Shown: positions 17,214 to 27,491, counted from the stretch's first letter. The stretch is DNA of 64,000 nucleotides from Candidatus Kapaibacterium sp. (GCA_026003475.1 BPHJ01000001.1:1239189-1303188), one strand, 5' to 3'. Program-made: numbers and translations. Notes: generated by a model not told the origin, from the sequence alone.

Positions 17214-18842
17214 ATGCGAATTCCGACTACTTGGGCATTGTTCACCATCATCGCGACTGCACTGGCGGTCGCGGTGTATGCGCAATCAGACACAACAATT
17301 CTGAGCGGCAAGCAGCCGCCACAGAGCTTCTACCTTCACCCAGAGAGTGGAACTTCGCCGATGCTTCGTTCCCAAACAACCCGCAGTACAACCATCCCGG
17401 CGCGACTGCGTTTACTTGGAGTCCGAGTTCCGGTAGCAGGCGAGGCACCTGCGATAGAGCTACGCTTTGCTGTGCTCGATAGTAGCGGTAATGCAATCAT
17501 TGGAATCAGTGATACAACCTACCAACAATGGGAAACACACCTTGTCACTGCTGATGGCTATCAGTACCGGGACAGCGTTACTCCCACCTTGCGCAGCTCC
17601 GTCTGGATAACAGCTCGATTGCGAGTTGCTGTGGTTTTGGAACATTCGCTCATCAGTGCACCCTACCGACTACTCCTTGCACAAGCGCTCAATGCGTTCT
17701 GCACCGCTCTCGGCCCATACGACTCTCTTTCGATCATCGGAGCTGGGGTTCAACCGAAGCTGCTTGTACCGATGACCCTGCGGGATTCGCTTCCGGCTGA
17801 CCTGGCTCAGGTGGCACAGCAGCTCCCCTTCACCGGTGTCAATCGGCTCAGCTACGGGATATTGGCAGCACTCGAGGAGGCAGCGCCATCGGTAGTGATC
17901 GTGCTGACTGCATGCGATGACCATGCATCGCTCGACGTTGTGACACGCGACATTATCGAAAAAGCGATACGTGACAAAACCCGCGTCTATACCATCGCCA
18001 TCGGTGATAACATCGAGACAGGTCCGCTGGAGCTCATTGCTGCCCACACCGGTGGCGCATTCTACCGTTTCTACACAACGTACCCCGAGCAGCTCAGGTC
18101 TGCTGTTCACGAGATCATTCGCGGTGAGCAGGTAGCCAGCACAGCGGTATTCTCACTGCCGACGAGCGTGCAGGTAGTCACCAATGGCGGTTGCATCCTC
18201 ACCCTGCGCTGCAGGTACGCAGGAACGACGTTGAGTGATTCTCTTACGCTTCCACCATCGAGCGCACTCAACCCAACCAGACAAATCCTTGCTGTATTCT
18301 CCGAGCGCTCGAGCGCACTCGATCCAACCACGGCACCAATCATCGAAGCGCTTGCAGAGTTGCTCCGTTCGAACCCAGCACAGGCGATCGAGCTTGTCGG
18401 ACATTCTTTCAAGGAAGGGACGCCCACTCAGCAGGCAGCTCTCGCGGTTCGCCGTGCCCGCGCCGTAAAGGATGCCATCGTAGCGGCAGGTATTAGCGCC
18501 AAGCGCATACGCATTCGGGCAATGGGAGATCTCAAGCCGCTCTATCCGGCTGCCGAGACACCAACCGAACTGGCGTTCAATCGTCGTGTGGAGCTGCGCT
18601 GGCTTGATCCTTCGTTGCTGCCCTACGAATTGGTTGCAGGCTACACTTACAGCGAACAGGAAGCCCTTTCGATGGTGCAGGAGTGGGAACAACGCGGCTA
18701 TCGTGCCTACATCGAGGATGTACTCCTCCATGGACGAGCTGCGCTCCGAATCAAGCTCTGGGGCTATGCCACCCGGCAGGAAGCCATTGCTGCTGCCAAC
18801 GACATTGCCCGACGCTATCGGGCAGTCATCACGATCGAGTAA
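17214..18842 (+). CDS. Envelope protein: VWA-like, OmpA-like and SPOR domains
   Basis: 542 residues with a Sec signal peptide (TTWALFTIIATALAVAVYAQ). The middle (about 130-300) resembles a von Willebrand A-like domain, with alternating strands such as LRVAVVLEHSLIS, YDSLSIIGAG, SVVIVLTACDD and RVYTIAIGDN; the canonical DxSxS metal site is not evident. Around 380-465 is an OmpA-type peptidoglycan-binding domain (IELVGHSFKEG...RARAVKDAIVAAGI...FNRRVELRW). The last 70 residues are SPOR-like (YSEQEALSMVQEWEQRGYRAYIED, ending RYRAVITIE), a fold that binds denuded glycan. The protein is probably periplasmic or outer-membrane-linked. It is a single-gene unit; its exact role is not known. Confidence 0.82.
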   Translation: MRIPTTWALFTIIATALAVAVYAQSDTTILSGKQPPQSFYLHPESGTSPMLRSQTTRSTTIPARLRLLGVRVPVAGEAPAIELRFAVLDSSGNAIIGISDTTYQQWETHLVTADGYQYRDSVTPTLRSSVWITARLRVAVVLEHSLISAPYRLLLAQALNAFCTALGPYDSLSIIGAGVQPKLLVPMTLRDSLPADLAQVAQQLPFTGVNRLSYGILAALEEAAPSVVIVLTACDDHASLDVVTRDIIEKAIRDKTRVYTIAIGDNIETGPLELIAAHTGGAFYRFYTTYPEQLRSAVHEIIRGEQVASTAVFSLPTSVQVVTNGGCILTLRCRYAGTTLSDSLTLPPSSALNPTRQILAVFSERSSALDPTTAPIIEALAELLRSNPAQAIELVGHSFKEGTPTQQAALAVRRARAVKDAIVAAGISAKRIRIRAMGDLKPLYPAAETPTELAFNRRVELRWLDPSLLPYELVAGYTYSEQEALSMVQEWEQRGYRAYIEDVLLHGRAALRIKLWGYATRQEAIAAANDIARRYRAVITIE

Positions 18843-18843
18843 G

Positions 18844-19578
18844 CTACGTTCGGTTGTGGTAACGCCGAATGGTGAACACTTCTGCAAGCGTCCGCATTGT
18901 ATCGCGAACTGCTCGCACGCGGCTCCGCTCGTCGTTGTACCACTCAACGCCGATTTGTTCGATGCGAAACCCCAACCGTGTTGCCAGATAGATCATCTCG
19001 ATGTCGAAGGCGAAGCCATCAATGATCGCACGGGAAAAAATTTCGATTGCAGCCGGAGCAGTACACCCTTTGAAGCCACACTGCGTGTCCTGATAGCCAC
19101 GTACTAAGACCAGTTGAACGAGCAGATTCCCCGCCACCCCAATCATCTCGCGATACCATGGCTGCCGCTTTCGGACCAACTTACGATCAACGCGGCGACT
19201 ACCGATGACAACATCAGCACCGCGTTCGAATGCAGCAAGCATTTTTCCCAGCTCTTCGATCGGTGTCGAAAGATCGGCATCAGTAAAAGCGCGATATTGA
19301 CCCTGCGCAAGAAGCATTCCCGTCCGGACCGCTGCACCTTTGCCCCTGTTCGCGGTCAAGCGGTACAGCACAACCGATGGAGCAAATGAGCTGACGATCT
19401 CAGCAGTACGATCCTGCGAGCCATCATCAACGACGATGAGCTCCCACGTGTACGGCTGAAGCCGCAGGAATGCCAATACCTTCTCCAGCGTACCGCCGAT
19501 GCGTTCCTCCTCGTTGTAAGCTGGGATGATCAGCGTCAGGTACGGCGTGCCGGCATTGGATGCTGAAAGTTGGGACAT
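18844..19578 (-). CDS. GT2 glycosyltransferase, dolichyl-phosphate mannose/glucose synthase-like
   Basis: A 244-residue family 2 glycosyltransferase with the motifs LTLIIPAYNEEERIGGTL, ELIVVDDGSQDRTAEIV, GKGAAVRTGM and FTDADLSTP (the DxD-type metal site). YQDTQCGFKG and FAFDIEMIYLA are typical of Alg5/Dpm1-like enzymes. These load a sugar from a nucleotide donor onto a polyprenyl phosphate at the cytoplasmic membrane face. It starts 3 nt after the stop of the DUF2723 gene, so the two are very likely co-expressed as donor-lipid synthase and lipid-dependent transferase. The sugar cannot be read from sequence. Confidence 0.88.
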   Translation of the reverse strand: MSQLSASNAGTPYLTLIIPAYNEEERIGGTLEKVLAFLRLQPYTWELIVVDDGSQDRTAEIVSSFAPSVVLYRLTANRGKGAAVRTGMLLAQGQYRAFTDADLSTPIEELGKMLAAFERGADVVIGSRRVDRKLVRKRQPWYREMIGVAGNLLVQLVLVRGYQDTQCGFKGCTAPAAIEIFSRAIIDGFAFDIEMIYLATRLGFRIEQIGVEWYNDERSRVRAVRDTMRTLAEVFTIRRYHNRT

Positions 19579-19581
19579 GCA

Positions 19582-22500
19582 TTAGGTGTTTTGATTCCGT
19601 TTGAGCAGTAGTTGAAGGTCCAGTCGGAGACGCTGCACATCTCGTTGCAGAAACTCATCGTTAGCCGATAGTGCCTGCATCATGAGTTGGTCGAGTTGAG
19701 TAAGCGCCTGGCTGTATTTCTGCTGCGCGATGAGCTCCCATACGGGCAGAAGCTTTCGCCGCACCGGAATGCGCGGATCACCATTCGAGACAGCAGCGTA
19801 CGAATCGAGAGCTCGTCCAGCATCGCTGATCCGACCAAGCATCGCATAGGCCTCCGCTTGGTATAGGTACGGTGCATACACGGTGCTCCGTGCACCGCTT
19901 TCGTAGTCAGCATAGCCGGGATTGTTGATCAGTTGTGTGGTACGCTCAAGCAAGCGCCGAGCAAAGTGCTGCGCTTTCTCGAGTCGTCCGCTGGCGAAAT
20001 AGAACTCCGCGATCGTCTGCAAATCAATGTAATTGATCGGGAATTGGTCTGGGGAGATAACCTGGTTCATGCGATCGAGCACAGCGGCAGCATGATCGGG
20101 ATTGGACTTCCGCTGGAGGAGATAGCCGGCGTACTCCATGAACAGACGACGGTAGCTATCGAGGTAGTTCCGTGTTGGCTCGTCGTAATAGACGCCGCTA
20201 TTGTTGAGGTTTCGGAACTTGAAGCCATAGTGCGGCTCGGTGTAGGCTACATCATCGGGGATGCTTGTCATTAGGCATTTCTCCACTGCCACCTCATCGA
20301 TCCCAACTCCGAAGGAAGTACTCAACTCCTGCGGTACCGGACAAACGCGGTAGGCCATTCCTTCGAGGCGAAGGTAGCGATCAAGTCCAACGAACACATC
20401 GCTGGCGCGTGGATAGCCAACCGTTGTGGAAAAGTAAATCGGTCGGGTAAAGCGACTGGTTTCGATGATGTTGCGCACTAACAGGTCCTGAACCCGGAAG
20501 AGGTATTCGGCTGATGGTTGCTCACGGGTGAGTTGTCCGGTAAAGACCCACTCCATCTTCTTGTTGTTGATGATCGCCGTATCGGACGTGAACTGCCGGA
20601 GAATCTCGGGTTCGACCGGAACGGTGACAGTTTCTGCTGGACCGAACCGATAACGGAGCGCCTCTTGGCTATTTTCATCGGCGCGGAGCATTGCGTCCGG
20701 GAATGAGATGGGCACTTTCTTTGCACCCCACGGCTCAAGGTTCTTGAGCTGGTCAATGTACCACAGCGTGTTGCCCAAGCTCAGGTTGACAACGCGAACA
20801 TCTCGCCGGATGCCCGCAACATCCTGCAAGTACCACAAGGGGAAAGTATCGTTATCCCCGTTGGTGAAGAGTATGGCATCCTTCTGGCAGCTCTGCAGGA
20901 TGTTGTACGAATAGTCGAAGGGCACGTAGTTTCCGGCGCGCGAGTGGATCGGCCACCCACCAATGGCCATGTTCACTGGCACCGCCAATAGCAGTGCGAC
21001 CGTACCGATTGCAGCAGCGGGGAGCTGTTTGAGCCGAGCTGCAAGTTGTTCGATAATCGCGTAGGTACCGATGCCAATCCAGATGCACCATACCATGAAC
21101 GACCCGGCATAGAAGTAATCGCGCTCGCGTGGTTGTGGCTCTTGCTGATTTTGCGCAATCGCCGCCAAGACTCCCATCATCAAAAACATCACTAAATACA
21201 CAAACCACATCGAGCGGTTAGCACGCAGGTGGTAGAAAAATCCGATCAACCCAACAATCAACGGCAGCGCAAAAAAGCGAACGGGGAAACGATCGCGGTA
21301 TCCGCTGGCGAAGTTCATCTCGTCAGCTTCTTTACTCGATACGAACGTCCACCCCGCATCTTGAACATCGCTGCTTCGGCCAACAAAATTCCAGAGGAAG
21401 TAACGGATGTACATGTGGTTGATTTGGTACTTCCAAAGGTAATTGATCTCACCGGCATAGTTCAGCCGCGTTAGCACCGGAATGGAGACTACCTGACCGT
21501 CTTTTGTTGTCACTGTTTTTGAGCTTGGACCGTACCATTTGCCGTATTTCTGATAGTTTCTCACCTTGGTATTGTCGTTGAAATCGTAGCGCCGTGGGAA
21601 CAGGAGCGGTGCCTCGCCATACTGTTCGCGTCCCAAATACGCAATCAGCGCACGAAACGTTTTGGGGCTGTTTTCATTCATTGGCGGATCGGCATTCGCG
21701 CGGAGCAGCACATGCGTGTAGGTGGTATACCCAAGCAGCATGAGCAGAAATCCCCCACACACCAACTGAACAACCGGCTTGGATCGCTTCGCACCGTAAT
21801 AGACACCATACCCGATGAGCCCAACAATCAGCACAGCCAGAATTCGCACCCACGTTTGGTTCTCGATGTAGTACTCTCGAAGCTCGTTTTTGAACGGCAA
21901 GTTCCCCGCAAGCAGCGTCGGCACCCACATCAAGATCACTTTGTAGACCAAAAAGAAGGCAACAAGACCTATCCCCGTTGCGATCAGAAAATTCCGCGTA
22001 CTCTGGGGATAGAGGCGGAAGTACACAAGGTACACAATCGAAAAGATCGCCAGGATCGAGAGCAAATGGACGCCCGTCGAAAGCCCGATCAGATAGGCAA
22101 TAACGAGCAAGTACCGTTCATGCCCAACTGAATCGGCTTCTTCATTCCATCGCATCATAGCATACACGATGATTTGCACCAGCAGCGAGGACATCGCATA
22201 CACTTCGGATTCGACACCGTTGAACCAGAACGTATCCGAAAAGTTGAGTGCAAGCGCTCCCACTAATGCTGCACCGCAAACAGCAAGAGCATCTCCGGTG
22301 CTTTCAATCCGTCGTCCACGGAAATGCTCGATCACTTTCACGATCGTCAAGTAGAGCAACCAGATCGTAAACGCCGATGCAAGAACCGACACAAAGTTGA
22401 TGCGGATTCCCGTGTCCCACGTCGGCTGACCATTGATGGGTAGTACTAAGTGCATCAATCGCGCAACGGCAAGAAAAAACGGTGCCCCTGGCGGATGCGG

Positions 22501-22647
22501 AACTTGTTGCCATGCTGTTGCTGCCGAGAATTCGCCGCAGTCCCAGAACGGCACCGTTGGCTGCACCGTCAGCGAATAGGTCATCAGTGAAACAACAAAG
22601 GCTACCAGTGCAAAAGCACGGTGAATCCATCGTGTGGTCTTGCTCAT
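19582..22647 (-). CDS. DUF2723 (TMEM260-like) GT-C membrane protein
   Basis: About 1021 residues from ATG 22647, chosen because GGAG lies 9 nt upstream. The N-terminal half is a polytopic GT-C-like region with the DUF2723 signature PFWDCGEFSAATAWQ and HPPGAPFFLAVARL. It is followed by a soluble region with the very typical LFTNGDNDTFPLWYLQDV and VRVVNLSLGNT. The last ~200 residues are helical and TPR-like (AEFYFASGRLEKAQHFARRLL). Human TMEM260, a family member, is a protein O-mannosyltransferase, so a role in protein or glycan mannosylation is plausible. It is paired with the downstream polyprenyl-phosphate-sugar synthase. Confidence 0.88.
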   Translation of the reverse strand: MSKTTRWIHRAFALVAFVVSLMTYSLTVQPTVPFWDCGEFSAATAWQQVPHPPGAPFFLAVARLMHLVLPINGQPTWDTGIRINFVSVLASAFTIWLLYLTIVKVIEHFRGRRIESTGDALAVCGAALVGALALNFSDTFWFNGVESEVYAMSSLLVQIIVYAMMRWNEEADSVGHERYLLVIAYLIGLSTGVHLLSILAIFSIVYLVYFRLYPQSTRNFLIATGIGLVAFFLVYKVILMWVPTLLAGNLPFKNELREYYIENQTWVRILAVLIVGLIGYGVYYGAKRSKPVVQLVCGGFLLMLLGYTTYTHVLLRANADPPMNENSPKTFRALIAYLGREQYGEAPLLFPRRYDFNDNTKVRNYQKYGKWYGPSSKTVTTKDGQVVSIPVLTRLNYAGEINYLWKYQINHMYIRYFLWNFVGRSSDVQDAGWTFVSSKEADEMNFASGYRDRFPVRFFALPLIVGLIGFFYHLRANRSMWFVYLVMFLMMGVLAAIAQNQQEPQPRERDYFYAGSFMVWCIWIGIGTYAIIEQLAARLKQLPAAAIGTVALLLAVPVNMAIGGWPIHSRAGNYVPFDYSYNILQSCQKDAILFTNGDNDTFPLWYLQDVAGIRRDVRVVNLSLGNTLWYIDQLKNLEPWGAKKVPISFPDAMLRADENSQEALRYRFGPAETVTVPVEPEILRQFTSDTAIINNKKMEWVFTGQLTREQPSAEYLFRVQDLLVRNIIETSRFTRPIYFSTTVGYPRASDVFVGLDRYLRLEGMAYRVCPVPQELSTSFGVGIDEVAVEKCLMTSIPDDVAYTEPHYGFKFRNLNNSGVYYDEPTRNYLDSYRRLFMEYAGYLLQRKSNPDHAAAVLDRMNQVISPDQFPINYIDLQTIAEFYFASGRLEKAQHFARRLLERTTQLINNPGYADYESGARSTVYAPYLYQAEAYAMLGRISDAGRALDSYAAVSNGDPRIPVRRKLLPVWELIAQQKYSQALTQLDQLMMQALSANDEFLQRDVQRLRLDLQLLLKRNQNT

Positions 22648-22710
22648 CGAGTGATGCTCCGTACAGTTCGACGTTACGTAACCAAAATCAAAGCGGCGCA
22701 ATCTACAAAA

Positions 22711-23892
22711 TCACCGATGCGTGAATATCGCTTCATGAGCACGGTCGAGCACATCCAAAAGCTCAACCGTTAAGGCATCGCAGAGCGCATAACCAGCCGA
22801 CGTCAGGTGTATCCATCCCTGCTCGATCGTTGCCCAACCAGCATATGCCCACTGCTCGATGAGGCGGAGGACATCGCCGGCATGATCGCTCCCTACCCAC
22901 TCCACCACTGACTGTAGTTCGATTCCATCCGCACGCAGCCCTAAGAACACGTATTCGGTCCGTTGCTCCAGTTCTGATAGTTGTTCTTTCTGTGCAATGG
23001 GAAGTTCGCCGCGTTCGAGTGCCTCGACGTATCGGTGAATATTTCGCACATTGCTCCAGCGAACATTCTCCCAATGACTATGTGCCGATGGACCAAAACC
23101 AACGTACTCCCCGCGGTGCCAATAGAGGAGATTATGCCGACACTGCTTTCCTTCTCGGGCAAAATTTGAAACCTCGTACTGGCGAAATCCATGGTCTTCC
23201 AGAATTGCAACCGTCATTGCATAGAGCATGGCTTCTTGCTCATCGTTGAGGGGAATGATCTGTCCCCGTTGCCGACGAGTGTACAGTGGCGTTCCGGGCT
23301 CGTACACCAAGCTATACGCCGAAATGTGATCGGTACCCAGCCTGCACGCTCGCTCCAGATTGCGTTTATGCGTCTGGGGTTCTTGTCCAGGAAGTGCGTA
23401 CATGATGTCGAGGTTGATGTTGTCGAATCCTGCAGCACGGGCAGAATTGATCGCTTCCTCCGCCTCAGTGACGGTGTGAATCCGCTCGAGAAATCTCAAT
23501 TCGTGCTCGTCGAAGGACTGCACCCCAAAGCTGAGACGATTGACACCCAACTGGCGGTACAACCGGAGTTTGTCCATGGAAATCGTGCCTGGATTGGCTT
23601 CGATTGTCCATTCGACGTCCGACGCAAAACGGAACGTTTCGCTAAGCGCGCGGGCAATCTGCTCGACCTGAGCCGGAGTAAGCAGCGACGGCGTTCCACC
23701 TCCCCAGAAAACTGTTACCACCTCAGCATTAGCAGCACCGAATTCCGCACGTAGAGCGATCTCCCGGCAGAGTGCCTCCACATAGCGCTCCATTGCTTCG
23801 AGCGTAACAACCGAGTAAAAGTCGCAGTAGGCGCACTTATGCTGGCAGAATGGGACATGAACGTAGAGTCCGATCGGACGAGCTGTTCTCAT
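22711..23892 (-). CDS. hemW: Radical SAM heme chaperone HemW
   Basis: About 393 residues from ATG 23892, which overlaps the signal peptidase stop by 4 nt (ATGA). The radical SAM cluster is CQHKCAYCDF, and WGGGTPSLL, TIEANPG, NRLSFGVQSFDE and NINLDIMYALPGQ follow in HemN/HemW order, with a HemN_C domain near the end (YVFLGLRADGIEL). The short length and the position of the cluster near the N-terminus fit HemW, which inserts heme into respiratory enzymes, rather than coproporphyrinogen dehydrogenase HemN. It is the last gene of the lepA-lepB-lepB-hemW run. Confidence 0.92.
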   Translation of the reverse strand: MRTARPIGLYVHVPFCQHKCAYCDFYSVVTLEAMERYVEALCREIALRAEFGAANAEVVTVFWGGGTPSLLTPAQVEQIARALSETFRFASDVEWTIEANPGTISMDKLRLYRQLGVNRLSFGVQSFDEHELRFLERIHTVTEAEEAINSARAAGFDNINLDIMYALPGQEPQTHKRNLERACRLGTDHISAYSLVYEPGTPLYTRRQRGQIIPLNDEQEAMLYAMTVAILEDHGFRQYEVSNFAREGKQCRHNLLYWHRGEYVGFGPSAHSHWENVRWSNVRNIHRYVEALERGELPIAQKEQLSELEQRTEYVFLGLRADGIELQSVVEWVGSDHAGDVLRLIEQWAYAGWATIEQGWIHLTSAGYALCDALTVELLDVLDRAHEAIFTHR

Positions 23893-24683
23893 CGCGGCAC
23901 CGTTCCGATTCGTTCCCATCGAAATGTACCGAGTGCGGGACTTTTCGACCAGAGCACCAGCACCGGCGATCCGATGATATCAGCACTGCTGACAAATCCC
24001 CACCAGCGGGAATCAAAACTTCGCGCGCGATTGTCGCCGAGAACGTAGTAGTAGTCGGATTTGAACGTATAGTCGGTGCGTGATTCTCGATTGATCAACA
24101 CCAGCTTCCGCACAACGTCCACGGTGTTGCCTTCGCGTTCGATGAACGGACGCCAGTACTCAATCGTTCCTGCATCGAGTGGTATGGTCATGCCAGCCAT
24201 TGGTACAATCACTCTGCCTGTGTATGGTTGATCCGGTGCGGTATGTCGTCGCCGAGGCAAATGTAACCAGAGGCTGTCTCCCTCGACCCAGAGCGTATCG
24301 CCTGGTTCGCCGACGATGCGCTTGACAAAGTACTCCGGTTCGCTGGGATAGCGGGCGTGATACGCAAAACGGAACACGACGACGTCCCCACGCTGCGGAT
24401 GTTTCCACCACCAGCGCAGCGGTCTGGTCACGACAATATCGGTCAGCGGTATCACCGGTGGCAATCCGGGACCGTAGCGTAGCTTACTTACCAACACAAC
24501 GTCGCCAGCTACCAGGGTTGGTTCCATCGAACTGGTCGGAATAACGTAGATACCCACCACCACGGTGCGGATCACAACCGCAAACGCGATAGACAATCCG
24601 GCAAGTGCAAGCCATCGCAAAAGCTGCCTCCAGAGTGACTGATTTGTGCGCGATCGAGGCAACGCCGTTTCACGAATGCTCAT
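23889..24683 (-). CDS. lepB: Signal peptidase I (second paralogue)
   Basis: 264 residues from ATG 24683, which overlaps the first signal peptidase by 4 nt. One N-terminal membrane helix (LALAGLSIAFAVVIRTVVVGIYV) precedes the catalytic Ser in VIPTSSMEPTL. The general-base Lys is in YFVKRIVGEPGDTLW, and box E is GDNRARSFDSRWWGF. All catalytic motifs are intact. It cleaves signal peptides from exported proteins on the outer face of the cytoplasmic membrane. It is shorter than its neighbour and diverged in the beta-strand insert, so the two may differ in substrate preference. Confidence 0.94.
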   Translation of the reverse strand: MSIRETALPRSRTNQSLWRQLLRWLALAGLSIAFAVVIRTVVVGIYVIPTSSMEPTLVAGDVVLVSKLRYGPGLPPVIPLTDIVVTRPLRWWWKHPQRGDVVVFRFAYHARYPSEPEYFVKRIVGEPGDTLWVEGDSLWLHLPRRRHTAPDQPYTGRVIVPMAGMTIPLDAGTIEYWRPFIEREGNTVDVVRKLVLINRESRTDYTFKSDYYYVLGDNRARSFDSRWWGFVSSADIIGSPVLVLWSKSPALGTFRWERIGTVPR

Positions 24684-25642
24684 CGAACAATGGTACCAAG
24701 CCGCGACCATCGAATTCGTGCCAGTCGCTTCCCAAGCGAGAGTGGGTTGCCGTTGAGGTCCGTCTTTTCCCACGACCAATACACAAACAGTGGCGTTCCT
24801 ACCACATCCTCTTTGGGAATGAATCCCCAATATCGGCTGTCGAGCGAATTGTTGCGGTTATCGCCCATGCCGAAGACGTAGTCCCGCTCGACGGTGTACG
24901 ATGTCGCCGGTTTGCCGTCAATGAACACCTGTCCCATCCGCAGATCGGCATCATGACCTTCGCGTTTGATGAAAATTTCCCACTCGATGAAGTTTGCAGC
25001 ACTCAGCCTAATCACATCTCCCTTTTTCGGGATACGGAGCGGACCATAATTGCTGCGAGTCCAGCCTTTTCCAGGTGGAAAAATGCGCGATGGATCGTCC
25101 GGGGTTGGGAGGAACTTTGCATGATCAGGGAACGGCGTGAATACTCCATTGACGTACACGCTGTCGTTGCGAATCAGGAGCGTATCGCCGGCGACGGCAA
25201 TGCAGCGTTTGAGATAGTACATGAACTCCTTGGCTTTGACCTCATCGCGATCACCAGGGTAGATGAACACAATCACATCACCGCGCTCCGGATCGCGCAA
25301 CGGTGGGAGCTTGTAGTAGGGCAGCGGAATGTTGAACAGTGGGATGATCTGGGGTGTCGAAGGGCCAAAGATGAATTTGTTGACGAACAAGTTTTCGCCA
25401 GCCAGGACGGTGTTCTCCATTGAACCAGTCGGCACTTCGAACGCAGCAATTGCTAATCCGTTCAAGATCACGACCACCGCAAACGCTCCTGCCAGAGAGC
25501 GGACCCATGCAACAACCTTTTGCGGGAAGCTCATTTGTTGGTAGCGGCGTTTTCGCTCGGCTTTCCGCGCTTTCCGCCATTGCCACAACTGCACAATGTA
25601 CTGCCAGGGATTTTTCATGCGTGAACCACTATGATTGGTCAT
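24680..25642 (-). CDS. lepB: Signal peptidase I (first paralogue)
   Basis: 320 residues, with the catalytic Ser in [13 protein letters not shown] after one membrane helix ([18 protein letters not shown]). The Lys is in [13 protein letters not shown] and box E is [15 protein letters not shown]. An N-terminal basic stretch ([15 protein letters not shown]) would face the cytosol. The gene overlaps lepA by 14 nt if the first ATG is used; ATG 25618 (MKNPWQ) is an alternative without overlap. It carries a longer insert between the Lys and box E regions than the second copy, as in many Bacteroidota LepB proteins. Confidence 0.94.
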   Translation of the reverse strand: MTNHSGSRMKNPWQYIVQLWQWRKARKAERKRRYQQMSFPQKVVAWVRSLAGAFAVVVILNGLAIAAFEVPTGSMENTVLAGENLFVNKFIFGPSTPQIIPLFNIPLPYYKLPPLRDPERGDVIVFIYPGDRDEVKAKEFMYYLKRCIAVAGDTLLIRNDSVYVNGVFTPFPDHAKFLPTPDDPSRIFPPGKGWTRSNYGPLRIPKKGDVIRLSAANFIEWEIFIKREGHDADLRMGQVFIDGKPATSYTVERDYVFGMGDNRNNSLDSRYWGFIPKEDVVGTPLFVYWSWEKTDLNGNPLSLGKRLARIRWSRLGTIVR

Positions 25643-27455
25643 CCAAACTCAGCACTGCTAAGAAGGCTTCCTGTGGCACTTCGACACGTCCGATCTGTTT
25701 CATTCGCTTTTTGCCTTCTTTCTGTTTTTCCAGCAGTTTGCGTTTGCGGGTAACATCGCCGCCGTAGCACTTGGCAAGGACATTCTTGCGCAATGGTGCG
25801 ATGCTATCGCGTGCGATAATCTTCGACCCAATGGCTGCCTGAATGACGACCTCGAACAAGTGGCGGGGGATGATCTTTTTGAGCTTCGAGCACAGTCGCC
25901 TGCCCCATTCGTAGGCTTTTTGCCGATGAACAATCGTCGAGAGCGCATCCACCGGATCACCGTTGAGCAAAATGTCGAGCTTGACTAAGTCGCCTGGTTT
26001 ATAATCGCTGTACTCGTAGTCGAGCGATGCATATCCACGCGAAATGCTCTTGAGTTTGTCATAGAAATCGAAGACCACCTCTGCCAACGGTAGCTCGACA
26101 GCCATATCAACACGTGTCTGGGTCAGGTAATGCTGCCCCAAGAGTGTCCCCCGCCGCTCAATGCAGAGCTGCATGATTGGTCCGATGTACTCGGTGGGTG
26201 TAATGATTTGTGCTCGGATGTAGGGTTCGAAGATCTCGGCGATCTTGACAGGCTCCGGCATTTGCGCAGGGTTTTCTACCCACAGCTCCGTTCCGTCGGT
26301 TCGGCGAACCAAGTAACGAACGTTGGGGACTGTTGTGACAATGGTTTGATTGAACTCACGCTCGAGCCGTTCTTGCACGATCTCCATGTGGAGCAAGCCC
26401 AGGAAGCCGCAGCGGAAGCCGAATCCAAGTGCTGCCGATGTTTCCGGCTCGAAGTGTATTGCAGCATCGTTGAGCGCGAGTTTTTCGAGCGCATCGCGGA
26501 GGTCTTCGAAGTCGTCGCTATCGGCTGGATAAATGCCGCTAAACACCATGGGTTTGACTTCGCGAAAGCCTGCGATTGGCTCTCTGCAAGGGCGCTGCGC
26601 ATGTGTGACCGTATCGCCGACTTTGGTATCCCGAACGCGCCGTATCGCAGCCGTGAAGTACCCCACATTGCCGGCACTGAGCACTCCGGTGCGGTGCTGT
26701 TCCATATAGAGCACACCGACTTCATCCACTTCATAGACTTGCCCTGTTGCCATGAAGAGCACCTTGTCTTTTTCACGGAGCGTCCCATCGAAGATCCGCA
26801 CATTGACCACAACACCTCGGTAGGGATCGTAGAGCGAATCGTAAATGAGCGCGCGCAATGGTGCATCTGGATCACCTGTCGGTGGCGGGATGCGATGAAC
26901 AACTGCTTCCAAAATATCCTCGATTCCAATACCGGCTTTCGCAGAGGCAAGCAGAATTTCCTCCTCCTTGCACCCGATCAAATCAATGATTTGTGCCTTG
27001 ACGTTCTCGATCATCGTCGAAGCGCTGGGCAGGTCAATTTTGTTGATGACGGGAATGATCTCCAGCCCAGCATCCACCGCTAAGTAGAGATTCGAGATCG
27101 TTTGCGCTTCGACACCTTGCGTAGCGTCAACCACCAAGAGCGCACCCTCACAGGCAGCAAGCGAACGCGATACTTCGTAGGAAAAATCCACATGACCGGG
27201 CGTGTCGATCAAGTTCAGCGTATAGGTCCTCCCGTCTCGAGCGGTATAGTCCATCTGGACAGCATGGAGCTTGATCGTGATGCCCCGTTCTTGCTCCAGC
27301 GGATTATCGTCGAGGATCTGATCGGTGACCATATCGCGGGCAGTAACTCTGCCGGTCCGTTCGAGCAAGCGATCGGCAAGCGTTGACTTCCCGTGGTCAA
27401 TGTGGGCAATGATGCAAAAGTTTCGGTAGCGCTCCATCGGAATCAGTGATGCCAT
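25629..27455 (-). CDS. lepA: Elongation factor 4 (LepA)
   Basis: 608 residues from ATG 27455; the track's TTG at 27476 would lie within the -7 promoter element. GTPase motifs are complete: [16 protein letters not shown] (G1), a switch region around QERGITIK (G2), [10 protein letters not shown] (G3) and VINKIDLP (G4). The LepA-specific C-terminal domain ends with [25 protein letters not shown] and [12 protein letters not shown]. LepA is a ribosomal back-translocase or initiation-related GTPase, conserved nearly universally in bacteria. As elsewhere, it heads a run with signal peptidase genes. It is divergent from rplS. Confidence 0.98.
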   Translation of the reverse strand: MASLIPMERYRNFCIIAHIDHGKSTLADRLLERTGRVTARDMVTDQILDDNPLEQERGITIKLHAVQMDYTARDGRTYTLNLIDTPGHVDFSYEVSRSLAACEGALLVVDATQGVEAQTISNLYLAVDAGLEIIPVINKIDLPSASTMIENVKAQIIDLIGCKEEEILLASAKAGIGIEDILEAVVHRIPPPTGDPDAPLRALIYDSLYDPYRGVVVNVRIFDGTLREKDKVLFMATGQVYEVDEVGVLYMEQHRTGVLSAGNVGYFTAAIRRVRDTKVGDTVTHAQRPCREPIAGFREVKPMVFSGIYPADSDDFEDLRDALEKLALNDAAIHFEPETSAALGFGFRCGFLGLLHMEIVQERLEREFNQTIVTTVPNVRYLVRRTDGTELWVENPAQMPEPVKIAEIFEPYIRAQIITPTEYIGPIMQLCIERRGTLLGQHYLTQTRVDMAVELPLAEVVFDFYDKLKSISRGYASLDYEYSDYKPGDLVKLDILLNGDPVDALSTIVHRQKAYEWGRRLCSKLKKIIPRHLFEVVIQAAIGSKIIARDSIAPLRKNVLAKCYGGDVTRKRKLLEKQKEGKKRMKQIGRVEVPQEAFLAVLSLDDQS

Positions 27456-27473
27456 AGCATGCGTGTAGGAAAG

Positions 27474-27481
27474 CAAAAATA
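27474..27481 (-). promoter_or_regulatory. Candidate promoter -7 element of lepA run
   Basis: The minus strand reads TATTTTTG, a TAnnTTTG match, with a TTG 23 bp upstream (27507-27505). The start would be near 27468, leaving a leader of about 13 nt before the lepA ATG. It is back-to-back with the rplS promoter. Confidence 0.5.
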
Positions 27482-27491
27482 CTGTGAATAC

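Noticed and set aside
22711-23892. Oxygen-independent coproporphyrinogen dehydrogenase HemN
   Set aside because: Its short length and its cluster close to the N-terminus fit HemW better.
26130-27083. 317-aa plus-strand ORF
   Set aside because: Antisense to lepA, with no motifs; a shadow ORF.
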